Of a DNA stretch of 64,000 nucleotides, positions 1 to 9,387 are shown in pieces. The notes beneath the pieces were generated by a model. It searched no databases. It saw only the letters and a list, made by a program, of their open reading frames with translations, and was not told the origin of the DNA. Numbering within the stretch: position 1 is the stretch's first letter; each line of letters starts with the position of its first letter. The DNA comes from a bacterium (GTDB taxonomy: Bacteria; Planctomycetota; Planctomycetia; Pirellulales; Pirellulaceae): the NCBI GenBank assembly GCA_016124445.1, contig WGNR01000001.1, positions 248,001-312,000 of the forward strand, in the 5' to 3' direction. The position numbers and the translations under genes are program-made.

Positions 1-461
1 CTGAGAACTCCGTAACGGGGGTCGACACTTTCGATGATTCCTTCGGTATCGCCGCTGGGTCGAAACCAGACGTGATCTCCGGCAGCGACGACATGGCGGA
101 CATCGGTCGACATCGTCTTGAGCAGGCGCCGCGTTGCGCATTGATAGATCGACTTGTCAGGAGCTTCTACCTCGCTAACGAGCCCTTGAACGCGAAGCAC
201 GCGTCCGGGCAGGCAGGCTTCCTTGTCGACATGGATCGAAAGCGTTTCGCTATCGCTGTCGGCAGACTCTTCCTGACTGACAATCGTACGTTTGCGAGTC
301 AGTTCCCCTTTGCCTGAGATCCGCTCTCGCTGAACCGCCTTGTCGGCGTCGAATTCGTCTCGATTGAATCGCTTGGTGATGTCTCCCTGACGCACCTTTT
401 GCGTGCGATTCTTACGAAACTCGACTCGGCGTTTTTGATGTCCCTTGCCTTTTTTCGCCAT
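1..461 (-). CDS. rsgA: Ribosome small subunit-dependent GTPase RsgA, N-terminal part (cut by window edge)
   Basis: Circularly permuted GTPase that helps mature the 30S subunit. Only about 153 residues lie inside the window; the frame runs off the left edge without a stop, so the GTPase core and zinc domain are outside. The ATG at 459-461 opens a very basic leader (MAKKGKGHQKRR), followed by an OB-fold-like segment in which CATRRLLK precedes a segment ending DPRYGVLS. The last fits the RsgA motif that ends the OB domain and leads to the GTPase domain (usually followed by an Arg). It lies 67 bases downstream of the ftsH stop on the same strand, so co-transcription is possible. Identification rests on the OB-fold end motif and the basic leader; the missing G motifs would settle it. 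Confidence 0.8.
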   Translation of the reverse strand, partial: MAKKGKGHQKRRVEFRKNRTQKVRQGDITKRFNRDEFDADKAVQRERISGKGELTRKRTIVSQEESADSDSETLSIHVDKEACLPGRVLRVQGLVSEVEAPDKSIYQCATRRLLKTMSTDVRHVVAAGDHVWFRPSGDTEGIIESVDPRYGVL

Positions 462-528
462 GTAAGCACTCGTCTCCGCGTATCCTGCGGAGAAACCTGG
501 TTTTACTGGTCTGCTTTGTACCGTCGAT

Positions 529-2589
529 CTAGAGCTCTTCGGGAGCCGCGTCTTCGGTTTTCAGATCGGAAGCAGGGGTGGGATGCCCGTTGGAGGCTAT
601 CTCCATTTCAGAATTCAATTTGCTGGCCTTAAATCGATGAACCGATGGCCCAATCAGCTTCTCGACCTCGGCGTCTGAAAGTTCTTCACTTTCACACAAC
701 GCATTGGTCAACTTGACCAGCTTATCTTTGTTGGTCGTCAAAACGTCGATCGCCTTGTCGTGGGCGTCGTGCAGGATCCGAGCCACTTCGTCATCGATGA
801 TCTGCATCGTATGCTCGCTGAAGTGCCGATTCTCGTGGATCTCGCGGCCCAGGAAGGGATCTTCATCGGTAATCTTGTAGTTGACCGGTCCAAGACGCTC
901 GCTCATACCCCACTGCGTTACCATGCGGCGGGCCATCTTGGTCGCTCGTTCCAGGTCGTTTTCGGCCCCGGCACTCAGTTCGTTGTAGGCAATCTTCTCT
1001 GCTGCCCTGCCCCCCAGGATGAACGCCAACTGATCGTACAGTTCGCTCTCGCTGATGTTCATCCGGTCTTCTTCCGGCAAGGTCTGCGTCACACCCAGCG
1101 CCCGGCCTCGGGGGATGATCGTCACTTTGTGCAACCGATCGACACCTGGCAAGAGCCACGACAGTAGCGCGTGCCCTGATTCGTGATAGGCTGTCTTTTC
1201 TTTCTCTCGGGCAACGAGCGACTCTTCGCGTCGAGCCCCCATCAGGATCTTGTCGCGCGCGTACTCGAAGTCCTCCATGGTGACCGAATCGCGATCTTGT
1301 CGCGTGGCCCACAGGGCAGCTTCATTAATCAGATTGCGAATATCGGCCCCGGTAAGTCCAACGGCGCCTGCGGCCAATCGACCGATCTCGACATCGTCCG
1401 CCAGTGGAACGTCGCGAACATGGACCTTGAAGATCTCGATACGCCCCTTGAGCGTAGGACGATCGACCGTGATATGGCGATCAAATCGTCCTGGCCGCAG
1501 CAAAGCGGGATCGAGCACGTCAGGTCGGTTGGTGGCGGCGATCACGATCACCGTTTCCCCCTGCACGAAACCATCCATCTCGCTCAGGATCTGGTTGAGC
1601 GTCTGTTCACGTTCGTCGTGACCGCCCCCCAGGCCGGCACCACGTTGGCGGCCGACCGCATCGATTTCGTCGATGAAGATGATCGCGGGGCTGTTGTCCT
1701 TGGCGGTCTTAAACAGATCGCGGACACGGCTGGCACCGACGCCGACAAACATCTGAATGAATTCGGAACCATTGATCGCATAGAATGGCACGCCCGCTTC
1801 GCCGGCGATCGCGCGGGCCAGCAGCGTTTTCCCGGTACCAGGAGGGCCGACCAGCAGGACGCCTTTCGGGATTTGCCCGCCAAGCCGCTCGAACTTCTCA
1901 GGCGTTCGCAGGAAGTCGACGATCTCCATCAGGTCGCTTTTGACCCCTTCCAGACCAGCCACATCTTTGAAGGTGACAGCCTTGCGGCTCGCTTCGTACC
2001 GTTTGGCAGGGCTCTTGCTGAATCCGCTGAGGAAGCCGCCACCCATGATCTGATCGCGGCTGCGGCGGAAGCTGTTCCAGATGATGAACAAGAACACCAG
2101 CGGCAGCAGCATGACCACAATCCAAATGATCGACTGCATCGCCTGGGAATTATTCTCGTAGTTCCAGGTTAACTCTGGCTGCTTCTCTTTCTGCTTGCGA
2201 AGCAGGTCGACCAGAGACTCAAAATCAGGAGAATCTTGCTGGGGAATCTGAACCCGGAACGCCTTGGGGCGTTTGAGCGGCTCTCCCTTCGAGTCTTTCA
2301 CAACGACTTCTTTGTCGTCTTTCATCTCGGTCTGATCGAGCGCTTTGATCAATTCGCCGCTGGCCACCATGTCGCCCAACTCGACGTTTTTCACGTTCCC
2401 CTGCTTGATCTGCTCTTCGAAAGTCGAAGTTTTCAGGGAGGTAAACGGGGGCTCGGAGGTCCAGATCAGCATCATGACAACGGCGATCAGCAGGATTGCC
2501 AGCGCGATGACATTGAAATTAGGCCGCATCCCGCCCGAATTCTCAGGGCGTTCATTCGACTGATCTTCGTTACGCGGATTTTCCGCCAT
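529..2589 (-). CDS. ftsH: ATP-dependent zinc metalloprotease FtsH
   Basis: Membrane-anchored AAA+ protease that degrades misassembled membrane proteins and short-lived cytosolic regulators. The 686 residues show a hydrophilic N-terminus, TM1 (about 25-43), a periplasmic segment of about 105 residues, TM2 (about 152-171), and the AAA module: Walker A GPPGTGKT (248-255), pore loop FVGVG (281-285), Walker B IFIDEID (304-310) and second region of homology around 350-370. The zinc site HESGH is at 469-473. The C-terminal tail is acidic. Length is slightly above the E. coli protein (about 644). It is divergent from the Nudix gene across a 178-base gap that must hold both promoters. All catalytic motifs are intact. 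Confidence 0.97.
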   Translation of the reverse strand: MAENPRNEDQSNERPENSGGMRPNFNVIALAILLIAVVMMLIWTSEPPFTSLKTSTFEEQIKQGNVKNVELGDMVASGELIKALDQTEMKDDKEVVVKDSKGEPLKRPKAFRVQIPQQDSPDFESLVDLLRKQKEKQPELTWNYENNSQAMQSIIWIVVMLLPLVFLFIIWNSFRRSRDQIMGGGFLSGFSKSPAKRYEASRKAVTFKDVAGLEGVKSDLMEIVDFLRTPEKFERLGGQIPKGVLLVGPPGTGKTLLARAIAGEAGVPFYAINGSEFIQMFVGVGASRVRDLFKTAKDNSPAIIFIDEIDAVGRQRGAGLGGGHDEREQTLNQILSEMDGFVQGETVIVIAATNRPDVLDPALLRPGRFDRHITVDRPTLKGRIEIFKVHVRDVPLADDVEIGRLAAGAVGLTGADIRNLINEAALWATRQDRDSVTMEDFEYARDKILMGARREESLVAREKEKTAYHESGHALLSWLLPGVDRLHKVTIIPRGRALGVTQTLPEEDRMNISESELYDQLAFILGGRAAEKIAYNELSAGAENDLERATKMARRMVTQWGMSERLGPVNYKITDEDPFLGREIHENRHFSEHTMQIIDDEVARILHDAHDKAIDVLTTNKDKLVKLTNALCESEELSDAEVEKLIGPSVHRFKASKLNSEMEIASNGHPTPASDLKTEDAAPEEL

Positions 2590-2767
2590 GCAATGATCCT
2601 CGGCAGTCGGTCAAGTTCACGGTTCTTTAACGTGTTATACGTCGTTACATTGTAGCAGTTAAAGGGGCCCTTGGCGTGCCGGGGGCCCAGATTCGCCGCT
2701 CTCTCCCTGGCACGACCGTAATTATTAGCTCGGAACAACTTAAGGACAAAACCGACCGTTTGCCAAG

Positions 2768-3232
2768 ATGACCACACTCAGCAACATCCCGATTCGAAAA
2801 CGCGCCGTTGTGGGAGTCATTCTCCGCGGTAACTGCTTTCTCACCATTCGACGCAGCCAGACGGTTGCCGCCCCTGGAAAGATCTGCTTCCCGGGCGGAG
2901 GAATCGAATCGGGAGAGACCGAGCCAGCCGCCCTGGTACGCGAAATCCTGGAGGAATTGGGAGTGGCCGCGACTGCCAACGAAAGACTCTTTGAAACCGT
3001 GACACATTGGGGAACCTCGGTGGCCTGGTGGCATGCAACCATTGCTGCCGACGCTCAATTGGCACTCAACGAAGAAGAAGTAGCCGAATCGTTCTGGCAT
3101 CGCCCCGAGCACCTTCTGAGCGAGAGAGATCTGCTTTCTAGCAATCGAGAGTTCTTGCAGGCCTGGAGAAGCGGAGTGTTCGCTATTCCGGGAATAACGG
3201 CACCTGGCGATCGGGATGAAATCTCCGGTTGA
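2768..3232 (+). CDS. Nudix (NUDIX) hydrolase
   Basis: Small (154 aa) cytosolic pyrophosphohydrolase of the MutT/Nudix superfamily. A complete Nudix box GX5EX7REUXEEXGU spans residues 44-66, with G44, E50, R58-E59, E62-E63 and G65, so the Mg-binding glutamates are present. Start at ATG 2768. The substrate cannot be told from the sequence; candidates are oxidised dNTPs or nucleotide sugars. It is divergent from ftsH, and its last 50 bases overlap the 3' end of the opposite-strand gene ending at 3183, so the two transcripts are convergent and overlapping. Confidence 0.9.
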   Translation: MTTLSNIPIRKRAVVGVILRGNCFLTIRRSQTVAAPGKICFPGGGIESGETEPAALVREILEELGVAATANERLFETVTHWGTSVAWWHATIAADAQLALNEEEVAESFWHRPEHLLSERDLLSSNREFLQAWRSGVFAIPGITAPGDRDEISG

Positions 3233-4337
3233 ACAGTTCCGGATCGAACTCGTCCCGTACCTTTGGGGCTTCCTCTTGCGGGATCCCTTTTTGGGGCATC
3301 TCGCGAAAGGGTTTGCGAATACCGCCCAGGCTTGCGTTGGCATTTCCGCCAAAAATGGAATTGGCTGGTGGTGTGGCAGGCAACGATTCCGCCTGCGAGC
3401 CGGGCTGCTGAAGTGCTTTGGGAGTTTGAACCGGCACCTGAAAAGATGCCGGCACGACCGACGAACTTTCGGTGGCAAGTTTGCGAGGCGTTGTCTGGGA
3501 AACCGCGAAAACCCAGTTCCGGATGGCTTGAAACTGCCCTGGCGAAAGGTTGGGGGATGAGCCATCACCATGTCGCGTGGAAGCCTTGGTGAGCAGGACG
3601 CTCTGACTGGGTTTCTCGTAATCGACAAAGTCGAGCACGCCGTGAATATTCTTCAGCGTGATCCGCCGAGGCATCGAACGCACGCCGCCAAACTGGGTGA
3701 GTTGGAATCGATTCTCTACGCCGGGTGCATGGCATCGACTGGCAGCGCAGCCGTTTAGCATGATTGGCTGGACCGTATTGGTGTAGTACCGGATCACATC
3801 GGGGGGTAAGAGAGGCTCGTCTTCGCTGTCATCTGGCTCCTCAACAGGATTGTCGACCGGCATCGGCAGTGCTGGCTGCTGGTAACTTGCCTGCTCGACC
3901 TGGTTGGGATGGATTCGTTTTTCAAACTGAATCTGGTACCGACGATCCAACAAAACAACGTCGCGATCATCCGGGCCTGACCGAACCGCGATTGCATGGT
4001 GGTACGAGGCTTCCTTCCACAAACCGACATCCAGGCACCAATTGGCCAGGACGACGTGATCGTGCAGGGTGGTCGTGCCAATTCTGGTCCGCTGCTTCTG
4101 GTACGCTTCGGCCAGCGTTCGACAGGCAAATGCGACCCGCTCGGCTGGCAAGCGAACGATCGAATCCTGGTTAATTGCCAGCGAGTAATACTCCCCTTCC
4201 TGGGTAATCCGACCCCGCATGGCATTGCCATTGGTCAGCACCAGGATTCCTTCGTAGGGGGCAGCCAAGGGATCTTGGGCCCAGGCAGCGCAGGTTGCCA
4301 GAAGAACGACAATCGGAAGCAAAGAGAGCGTTTTCAT
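3183..4337 (-). CDS. Secreted protein of unknown function with a CX4CH motif
   Basis: 384 residues, not matched to a named family. A cleavable signal peptide is clear (residues 1-20, ending AAWA|QD). The first 150 residues look globular, with a short beta-rich segment about recasting and promoting terms (VLTNGNAMRGRIT). A Glu/Asp/Pro-rich linker (about 155-180) leads to NGCAASRCHAPG, where C197 and C202-H203 form CX4CH. A spaced cysteine-histidine like this occurs in Planctomycete cytochrome-like (PSCyt) proteins, so heme attachment is possible but unproven because the spacing is four rather than two. The C-terminal third is Gln/Pro/Glu-rich. Its 3' end overlaps the Nudix gene by 50 bases. 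Confidence 0.75.
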   Translation of the reverse strand: MKTLSLLPIVVLLATCAAWAQDPLAAPYEGILVLTNGNAMRGRITQEGEYYSLAINQDSIVRLPAERVAFACRTLAEAYQKQRTRIGTTTLHDHVVLANWCLDVGLWKEASYHHAIAVRSGPDDRDVVLLDRRYQIQFEKRIHPNQVEQASYQQPALPMPVDNPVEEPDDSEDEPLLPPDVIRYYTNTVQPIMLNGCAASRCHAPGVENRFQLTQFGGVRSMPRRITLKNIHGVLDFVDYEKPSQSVLLTKASTRHGDGSSPNLSPGQFQAIRNWVFAVSQTTPRKLATESSSVVPASFQVPVQTPKALQQPGSQAESLPATPPANSIFGGNANASLGGIRKPFREMPQKGIPQEEAPKVRDEFDPELFNRRFHPDRQVPLFPE

Positions 4338-4599
4338 AGTGGCGAGACGCTACCAATTCGCCGCATGCCGCGTCAATCTCAGATTGCGGACCGCCGGGCC
4401 ACCCTATCTAGCGGGAAACCGAGGCTCGAAAACCTTCAAATCAGCGAAATCGGTATTATCCGAGATGAAGATAGCTTCATTTGGCGATCCTTCCAACATC
4501 TTGTCGCGTATAGAGTTTCCGCACCTGGATGATTGGCTGCGGCTGAACTATCATGTGTGCTTGCACTCGTAGCCGCCCAGTTCCCTGTAGGGTAGTGAC

Positions 4600-4881
4600 A
4601 TGACGGATGAGTCAACCCGAATGCTAGTGGTCTTTTCAGGTCACGTGCAAGGTGTTGGATTTCGACAAACGACCACCCAGATTGCGAAAGCTTATCCCGT
4701 GACTGGCTGGGTAAGAAACCTGCCCAGCGGCAACGTGCAACTCGTCGCCGAAGGAACCAAAGCGGCCTGTACCGACTTTTTGGCAGCCATTCGAGATCGG
4801 ATGTTTGAATACATCAGCGATGTCGACTTCCAGTGGATGGAACCAACCCACGAGTTCGAGCATTTCGAGATCCAGTACTAA
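4600..4881 (+). CDS. acyP: Acylphosphatase
   Basis: A 93-residue enzyme that hydrolyses carboxyl-phosphate bonds in acylphosphates. The family signature is complete: GHVQGVGFR at 14-22 with the phosphate-binding R22, and the catalytic N40 in WVRNLPSGNVQ. The length is typical of the family (about 90 residues). It stands alone between the secreted CX4CH protein (divergent, 262 bases upstream) and the permease gene downstream. Nothing in the sequence indicates regulation. Confidence 0.95.
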   Translation: MTDESTRMLVVFSGHVQGVGFRQTTTQIAKAYPVTGWVRNLPSGNVQLVAEGTKAACTDFLAAIRDRMFEYISDVDFQWMEPTHEFEHFEIQY

Positions 4882-4941
4882 TTCATTTTTTAAGCCAAGC
4901 CGAACTGACCTGTTTCATTCGCGGCAACCTTTGATTGATTT

Positions 4942-6516
4942 ATGATCCCGAACATCTCTCCCCTTCTCGGCTTCTTTTTCTACATCAACGAAATGAACCT
5001 CCAGCATCTGTCGACGGCCGTCTGGCTGTTCGCGGCAGGTGTGGTGCTGGGGCTATTGGTTGTGGCTTTGATTTGGGCCCTGCTGGTTGCCATCTCGCCA
5101 AAACTGGGAGGCCGCTGCACCACGGCGCTGCAAGGCCCGGTCCTGCTGCCAATCTCGGTGGTGATGGGGATTTGGGTCCTGATGTCGTTCCTGCTGTTGC
5201 CAATGGTCCCCAATGCGATGGCAATCTTGAATTCGCTGAAGGAAATCCCAACTACCGGCAAGACCGAATACGAAATCAGCGTACCGGTGGCCACCGGCGA
5301 AGTGGACGAGATGGGCAACCTGCCTGCCAGCCCGCTGGATATCGTGCTGGAAACGGACCAGATGCGCAAGATGACGGTCAACACCGGTGGTGCGAAGGTC
5401 GAGTTGGTGGCTCGAGTTGTAGGCTCCGACAAAGACGTCGTCGCCTTTGACATCTTCGGCGGAAACGAATTCCAATGGAGTCGAGGGGAAACCGGCACGC
5501 TGCTTCGCAAGATTCCTGCCGGAGAAACCATCGAACTGTACGCTCGTAACGCCACGAACAACGAAATTACCCTCGATGTCATTACATGGACCGAGCCACA
5601 GCACATCGAAGCGGAATCGATCTTCTATGTCGCGTCCCTGGTCATTCTGCTTTACGGCACCTACTTTGCCATGATTTGCATCTTCCCCAAGATGTCGGCA
5701 ATCGCGGAAGCGACCGTTCGTAGCGAGATCTATCAGTTGTTATTCCTGATCTGTGCGGTCGTCGGCTGCTTGTTCATGATCGCGTCGATCTACATTCCGT
5801 ATCAAACCTTCGGCGAAGACATCAAGGTGCTCAAGCATACCTGCCTGCAGGCGATGATGGTCTTGGGCATGGTCGTTGCCATCTGGGCTGCCAGTCGCAG
5901 TGTTTCGGAAGAAATTGAAGGCCGAACCGCTTTGACCCTGTTGTCCAAGCCGGTCAGCCGCCGTCAGTTTGTGCTGGGCAAGTTTGCCGGCATCGCCTGG
6001 CTGGTCAGCGTGCTGTTCGTCATCATCAGTTCGGTCTTCGTCGTGGCGGTGGCCCAAAAACCGATCTTCGACAAACGCGAAGGCGCAGTGATCGAATTTG
6101 AAGGTGAAAAGGGCGTCACGTGGCAACTGCTTCATCACGAAGCCATGACCGTGGCACCAGGTATCTTGCTCGTCTTCATGGAAACCATTGTCCTGGCAGG
6201 TGTCTCGGTCGCCATTTCGACCCGTTTGCCGATGGTGGCTAATTTCATGCTGACCTTCGGTATTTGGGCGATGGGACACTTAACACCCGGCATTATGCAG
6301 GCATCGGTACAAGGCTTTGAACCGGTGCAATTCGTGGCGAGCTTTCTTGCGACGATATTACCGGTGCTGAAGAATTTCGAAATCTACGGGGCGATCTCTG
6401 CCGGACGTGAGATTCCCCTGGAATACATTGGCTTGACCGCCGTCTACACGATTCTTTACTCGGCGATGACGATGTTCCTGGCCTTGATCCTGTTCGAGGA
6501 CCGCGACCTTGCCTAG
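4942..6516 (+). CDS. ABC-2 type transporter permease-like membrane protein
   Basis: A 524-residue integral membrane protein. Two N-terminal hydrophobic helices (about 20-45 and 70-95) precede a soluble, probably extracytoplasmic domain of about 120 residues. Several helices follow in the C-terminal half. The segment EEIEGRTALTLLSKPVSRR (about 320-338) is the cytoplasmic coupling motif typical of ABC-2 permeases of the ABC-type multidrug/NosY kind. No ATPase gene lies beside it, so its partner must be elsewhere. Start taken as ATG 4942; ATG 4993 (MNLQHLS) is an alternative. A strong terminator follows the stop. Substrate unknown. Confidence 0.8.
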   Translation: MIPNISPLLGFFFYINEMNLQHLSTAVWLFAAGVVLGLLVVALIWALLVAISPKLGGRCTTALQGPVLLPISVVMGIWVLMSFLLLPMVPNAMAILNSLKEIPTTGKTEYEISVPVATGEVDEMGNLPASPLDIVLETDQMRKMTVNTGGAKVELVARVVGSDKDVVAFDIFGGNEFQWSRGETGTLLRKIPAGETIELYARNATNNEITLDVITWTEPQHIEAESIFYVASLVILLYGTYFAMICIFPKMSAIAEATVRSEIYQLLFLICAVVGCLFMIASIYIPYQTFGEDIKVLKHTCLQAMMVLGMVVAIWAASRSVSEEIEGRTALTLLSKPVSRRQFVLGKFAGIAWLVSVLFVIISSVFVVAVAQKPIFDKREGAVIEFEGEKGVTWQLLHHEAMTVAPGILLVFMETIVLAGVSVAISTRLPMVANFMLTFGIWAMGHLTPGIMQASVQGFEPVQFVASFLATILPVLKNFEIYGAISAGREIPLEYIGLTAVYTILYSAMTMFLALILFEDRDLA

Positions 6517-6540
6517 TCCGGCATCCAAAACAAACCCAGC

Positions 6541-6574
6541 AAAAAAGCCACCCTGCTGAGGGTGGCTTTTTCTG
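6541..6574. terminator. Bidirectional intrinsic terminator
   Basis: A hairpin with stem AAAGCCACCCT/AGGGTGGCTTT and a short loop is flanked by an A run on the left and a T run on the right. It lies between the convergent permease and oxidoreductase genes and can serve both. Confidence 0.9.
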
Positions 6575-6600
6575 TTTCGAATCAGTTGGTCGGCAATCAG

Positions 6601-7683
6601 CTAAGCAGCCCTACGCGGCTTCGCGACCGGTTTGACTTCCGGCAATAGAGACGGCCCGACCAGCGTTGTGTTGGCACCGGCAGCCCAGCGGTGCTGATGC
6701 ACGGCATCGCGAACTTGCAGGGCAACCGAAAGGGCCTCGCGCGCTGCCTGGCCGGTCACAGTCGGGACGAGCCCGCGTTGAATACAATCGGCGAATTCTT
6801 TCAATTCGGCCTCGATGGCGTTGCCGGGCGCGACTTCGAATTCCTGCAGCGGAAGAACGGCTGAGAAGAGGTTTTCTCGCACGTAGTTCTTCCCCTCGGC
6901 CGACAACTGATGAACTTCGGCCACACCTTGCTTGACGATATCGTCTGACACGATCGACTTGATCGTTCGCGTGGTGAAATCGACCCCAACGAAGCCGGCG
7001 TCGCTGAAGATCTGCATGCTGCGAGCCGGAGCGAAACTGGCCCTCGATGCGGTCAGATTGGCGACGCATCCATTAGCGAACGTCAGCCGCGTTTCAACAA
7101 TATCCTCATGCGGACCAAACACGGTCAGCCCGGTGGCCTGCACATCGACGACGGGGCTTCGCACCAACGACAAAACCAGATCAATGTCGTGAATCATCAG
7201 GTCAAGTGTTACGCCGACGTCGATCGAACGAAACGTGTACCCGGTCGAGCGTTCCCCTTTGATGAACCGTGGCGTGTCAATCTTCTGGGCCGCTGCGCGA
7301 AATGCCGGATTGAAACGTTCGACATGGCCCACTTGCAGCACCGAACGGTTTTTCTCGGCCAAGTCGATCAATAGATCTGCTTCGTCGGTAGTCAGCGTGA
7401 TCGGTTTTTCAACCAGGACATGCTTGCCCATTTCCAGCAATGGTGCGGTAACATCCTTGTGAAAGAGAGTTGGCGTCGCGACGACGGCAGCATCAATTCT
7501 GCTGGCGATTTCGCTGACGTCGTCGTACCCCTTCAGGCGATGTTCCTGGCAAAAAGCTTCGCGTGCCTGTCGATTGGGATCGACCACGCCCACCACCTTA
7601 AACGCCGAAATACCTTTGGCCAACTTAGCATGGATTTTGCCAAGATGCCCGGTCCCAATGACCGCGAGTCGTACCTGTCGCAT
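6601..7683 (-). CDS. Gfo/Idh/MocA family NAD(P)-dependent oxidoreductase (possible GnnA-like UDP-GlcNAc dehydrogenase)
   Basis: 360 residues. The Rossmann motif GTGHLGKIH opens the protein (residues 10-18), the conserved EKP is at 92-94, and the catalytic His region DLMIHDIDLV is at 161-170 (H165). This is the standard sugar-oxidoreductase layout. It starts 58 bases downstream of the lpxC stop on the same strand, so the two are probably one operon. GnnA of this superfamily oxidises UDP-GlcNAc to make 3-amino lipid A precursors and is encoded near lpx genes in several bacteria; that function here is inference from context only. No GnnB aminotransferase is adjacent. The C-terminus is Arg/Lys/Pro-rich. 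Confidence 0.88.
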   Translation of the reverse strand: MRQVRLAVIGTGHLGKIHAKLAKGISAFKVVGVVDPNRQAREAFCQEHRLKGYDDVSEIASRIDAAVVATPTLFHKDVTAPLLEMGKHVLVEKPITLTTDEADLLIDLAEKNRSVLQVGHVERFNPAFRAAAQKIDTPRFIKGERSTGYTFRSIDVGVTLDLMIHDIDLVLSLVRSPVVDVQATGLTVFGPHEDIVETRLTFANGCVANLTASRASFAPARSMQIFSDAGFVGVDFTTRTIKSIVSDDIVKQGVAEVHQLSAEGKNYVRENLFSAVLPLQEFEVAPGNAIEAELKEFADCIQRGLVPTVTGQAAREALSVALQVRDAVHQHRWAAGANTTLVGPSLLPEVKPVAKPRRAA

Positions 7684-7741
7684 TGCCTACTTCCTGACTA
7701 ATTGGATGCACGGCGTTACGAAGCGTTTGAAAATTGAAGAA

Positions 7742-8650
7742 TCAGGCCGTCCGCCGTGACGTGTAGGCAACCTGATTTTCCTTAAGCAACTGCTTGACCA
7801 ACTCGGCGTTCAATCGATGACCGCTGCGGTTGGCAATAATGGTTCCGTGAATGTCGCAGCCTGCCAGGGCCAGGTCGCCAACCAGGTCGAGCACCTTGTG
7901 CCGTACGCACTCGTCCTCGAATCTGAGTTCATTGTCGATGGGGCCTTCCGGGCCAAAGACCAACAGTTCGCTGAAATCGACGTGCGTTCCCAATCCCTGC
8001 TGCCGAAGCCATTCTGCTTCCTGCAGCAAGAGGAACGTACGAGCCGACGCTAGATGATTCTGAAAGTAATCTGGCGAGATCTTTCCCTCGAGGGTCTCTC
8101 GGCCAATCATGCCGTCGTTGCCGAAATCCAGGCGATACTTGAATTTCATCCGCTTCGAGCCACTGGGACGTGCTTCAACCCAACACTCGTCGTCGCCAAC
8201 GCGAACCACTTCCGAGATCGACAACAGCGATCGCGGCGCGGACTGAGTCTGAATGCCGGCGGCCAGAATCTGTTCGACATACGCGATGGCCGAACCATCC
8301 ATGCCTGGCATTTCCGCGGAACTGACAAAGACGTAGCAGTTGTCAACCTGCAACCCAGCCAGCGAGGCGAGCACATGCTCGACCATTTCAACCGAAGCAC
8401 CTTGATAGAACAGATTCGTCCGGCGAGGCACTTCGATCCGATGGTCGACGTGAGCCGGAATCTGCGGGGCACCTTCCAGATCTTCGCGAATGAAGACCAC
8501 ACCGGTGTCCTCAGGAGCCGGCTCAAAACGAACCGTCACTTCCTTTCCGCTCCAATAGCCGCGTCCCGTTACGGAAGCGGAAGAGCAGCAGATAGTTTGT
8601 TGATATCGTGCGATCGGATCGCCAGCCGCGTTAAGAGGTGCGGAATTCAT
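7742..8650 (-). CDS. lpxC: UDP-3-O-acyl-N-acetylglucosamine deacetylase LpxC
   Basis: Zinc deacetylase catalysing the committed step of lipid A synthesis. The 302 residues (start ATG 8650; the frame is open ten codons further upstream) carry the signature parts: E91-H92 in EHVLASL, SARTF (202-206), H251 and D255 in HKVLDLVGDL, and H278 in SGHRLNAEL, corresponding to the E. coli zinc ligands and general acid/base. The usual N-terminal LHSG is YWSG here. Its presence implies a lipopolysaccharide-type outer membrane. It is separated by a terminator from the skp-like gene upstream and is followed closely by the oxidoreductase gene. Confidence 0.93.
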   Translation of the reverse strand: MNSAPLNAAGDPIARYQQTICCSSASVTGRGYWSGKEVTVRFEPAPEDTGVVFIREDLEGAPQIPAHVDHRIEVPRRTNLFYQGASVEMVEHVLASLAGLQVDNCYVFVSSAEMPGMDGSAIAYVEQILAAGIQTQSAPRSLLSISEVVRVGDDECWVEARPSGSKRMKFKYRLDFGNDGMIGRETLEGKISPDYFQNHLASARTFLLLQEAEWLRQQGLGTHVDFSELLVFGPEGPIDNELRFEDECVRHKVLDLVGDLALAGCDIHGTIIANRSGHRLNAELVKQLLKENQVAYTSRRTA

Positions 8651-8697
8651 GAAAGCGGTAACTAGCCCAATCAGGCGCAAGAGAGCCGTGAGACAAC

Positions 8698-8729
8698 AAA
8701 AGGCGAGACCATGCTTGGACCTCGCCTTT
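8698..8729 (-). terminator. Intrinsic terminator of the skp/ompH-like gene
   Basis: Stem AAAGGCGAG/CTCGCCTTT with a 13-14 base loop. On the minus strand it is followed by a short T-rich tract. It lies between the skp-like gene and lpxC. Confidence 0.75.
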
Positions 8730-8766
8730 GTCGCTGTTTTCCTTCAACACATGCGAGCCCGGCGAT

Positions 8767-9387
8767 TTAACGCCCAACCGGAGGCCCGGGATTTGCACCA
8801 ATGCGTGGTCCCGCAGGAACACCATTGTTCAAAACCTTCAAGATGTCGTAGGTGATGTCGATGTTATTCTGATAGATCACCGGACGATTGACCCCTTCCA
8901 GAACCGATTGGCGGTTAGTCGGGTCGATCTCGTTGCTGTTGTATCGCAGAACCAGCGTGATGTTGTAACGCTGAGCGAACGTGGCAACGGTCTGGGTGAC
9001 CTGATTGTAGGTATTGAAGTAGATCCGGGCTTCACGTTCCATGAAGTCCTTCTTCTGCATGCTGACTTTAACCTGCAGATCGGCCTGCAGCTTGGCGACC
9101 TTTTCTTCCAACTGCTTGTAGTCGGGAGTACCTGGCTTGAAAGCCTGGAGTTGGTCAACCATTGCCTTCATCTGATCACGATCTTGCGACAATGCCTTTT
9201 CGGCCGCATCGACCGAATCCTTCAATTCGTCCATCTGTTTCTTGAACAGAGTATGATTCTTGAAGATGACCGGGATATCGATCACGGCAATGTTGCCGGC
9301 ACTTGCCTGCTGGGCCGAGGCAGTGCTGACTTGACAGAATACGGTCAGTGCAACCGCAACACAGAAACAAGAGAGAAATCGCTTCAC
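8767..9387 (-). CDS. Skp/OmpH family periplasmic chaperone
   Basis: Periplasmic chaperone family that delivers unfolded outer-membrane proteins to the BAM machinery. The start is set at GTG 9385-9387, because AAGGAG lies an ideal distance upstream and the protein then opens with a clean signal peptide (MKRFLSCFCVAVALTVF, cleaved near STASA|QQ). The mature part has the OmpH layout: a short beta strand (IAVIDIPVIF), a long charged helical tentacle region (about 40-125), and a final strand region (ITLVLRYN). The 206-residue length is somewhat above E. coli Skp (161), with a Pro/Gly-rich tail. An upstream in-frame ATG lacks the Shine-Dalgarno. Confidence 0.88.
   Translation of the reverse strand: MKRFLSCFCVAVALTVFCQVSTASAQQASAGNIAVIDIPVIFKNHTLFKKQMDELKDSVDAAEKALSQDRDQMKAMVDQLQAFKPGTPDYKQLEEKVAKLQADLQVKVSMQKKDFMEREARIYFNTYNQVTQTVATFAQRYNITLVLRYNSNEIDPTNRQSVLEGVNRPVIYQNNIDITYDILKVLNNGVPAGPRIGANPGPPVGR

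Noticed and set aside
1183..2172. A 329-codon frame antisense to ftsH
   Set aside because: It covers the conserved AAA+ domain of ftsH and has no own motifs.
2645..3628. A 327-codon minus-strand frame across the Nudix gene
   Set aside because: It lies antisense to a gene with a full Nudix box and reads as Arg/Pro/Ser-rich shadow sequence.
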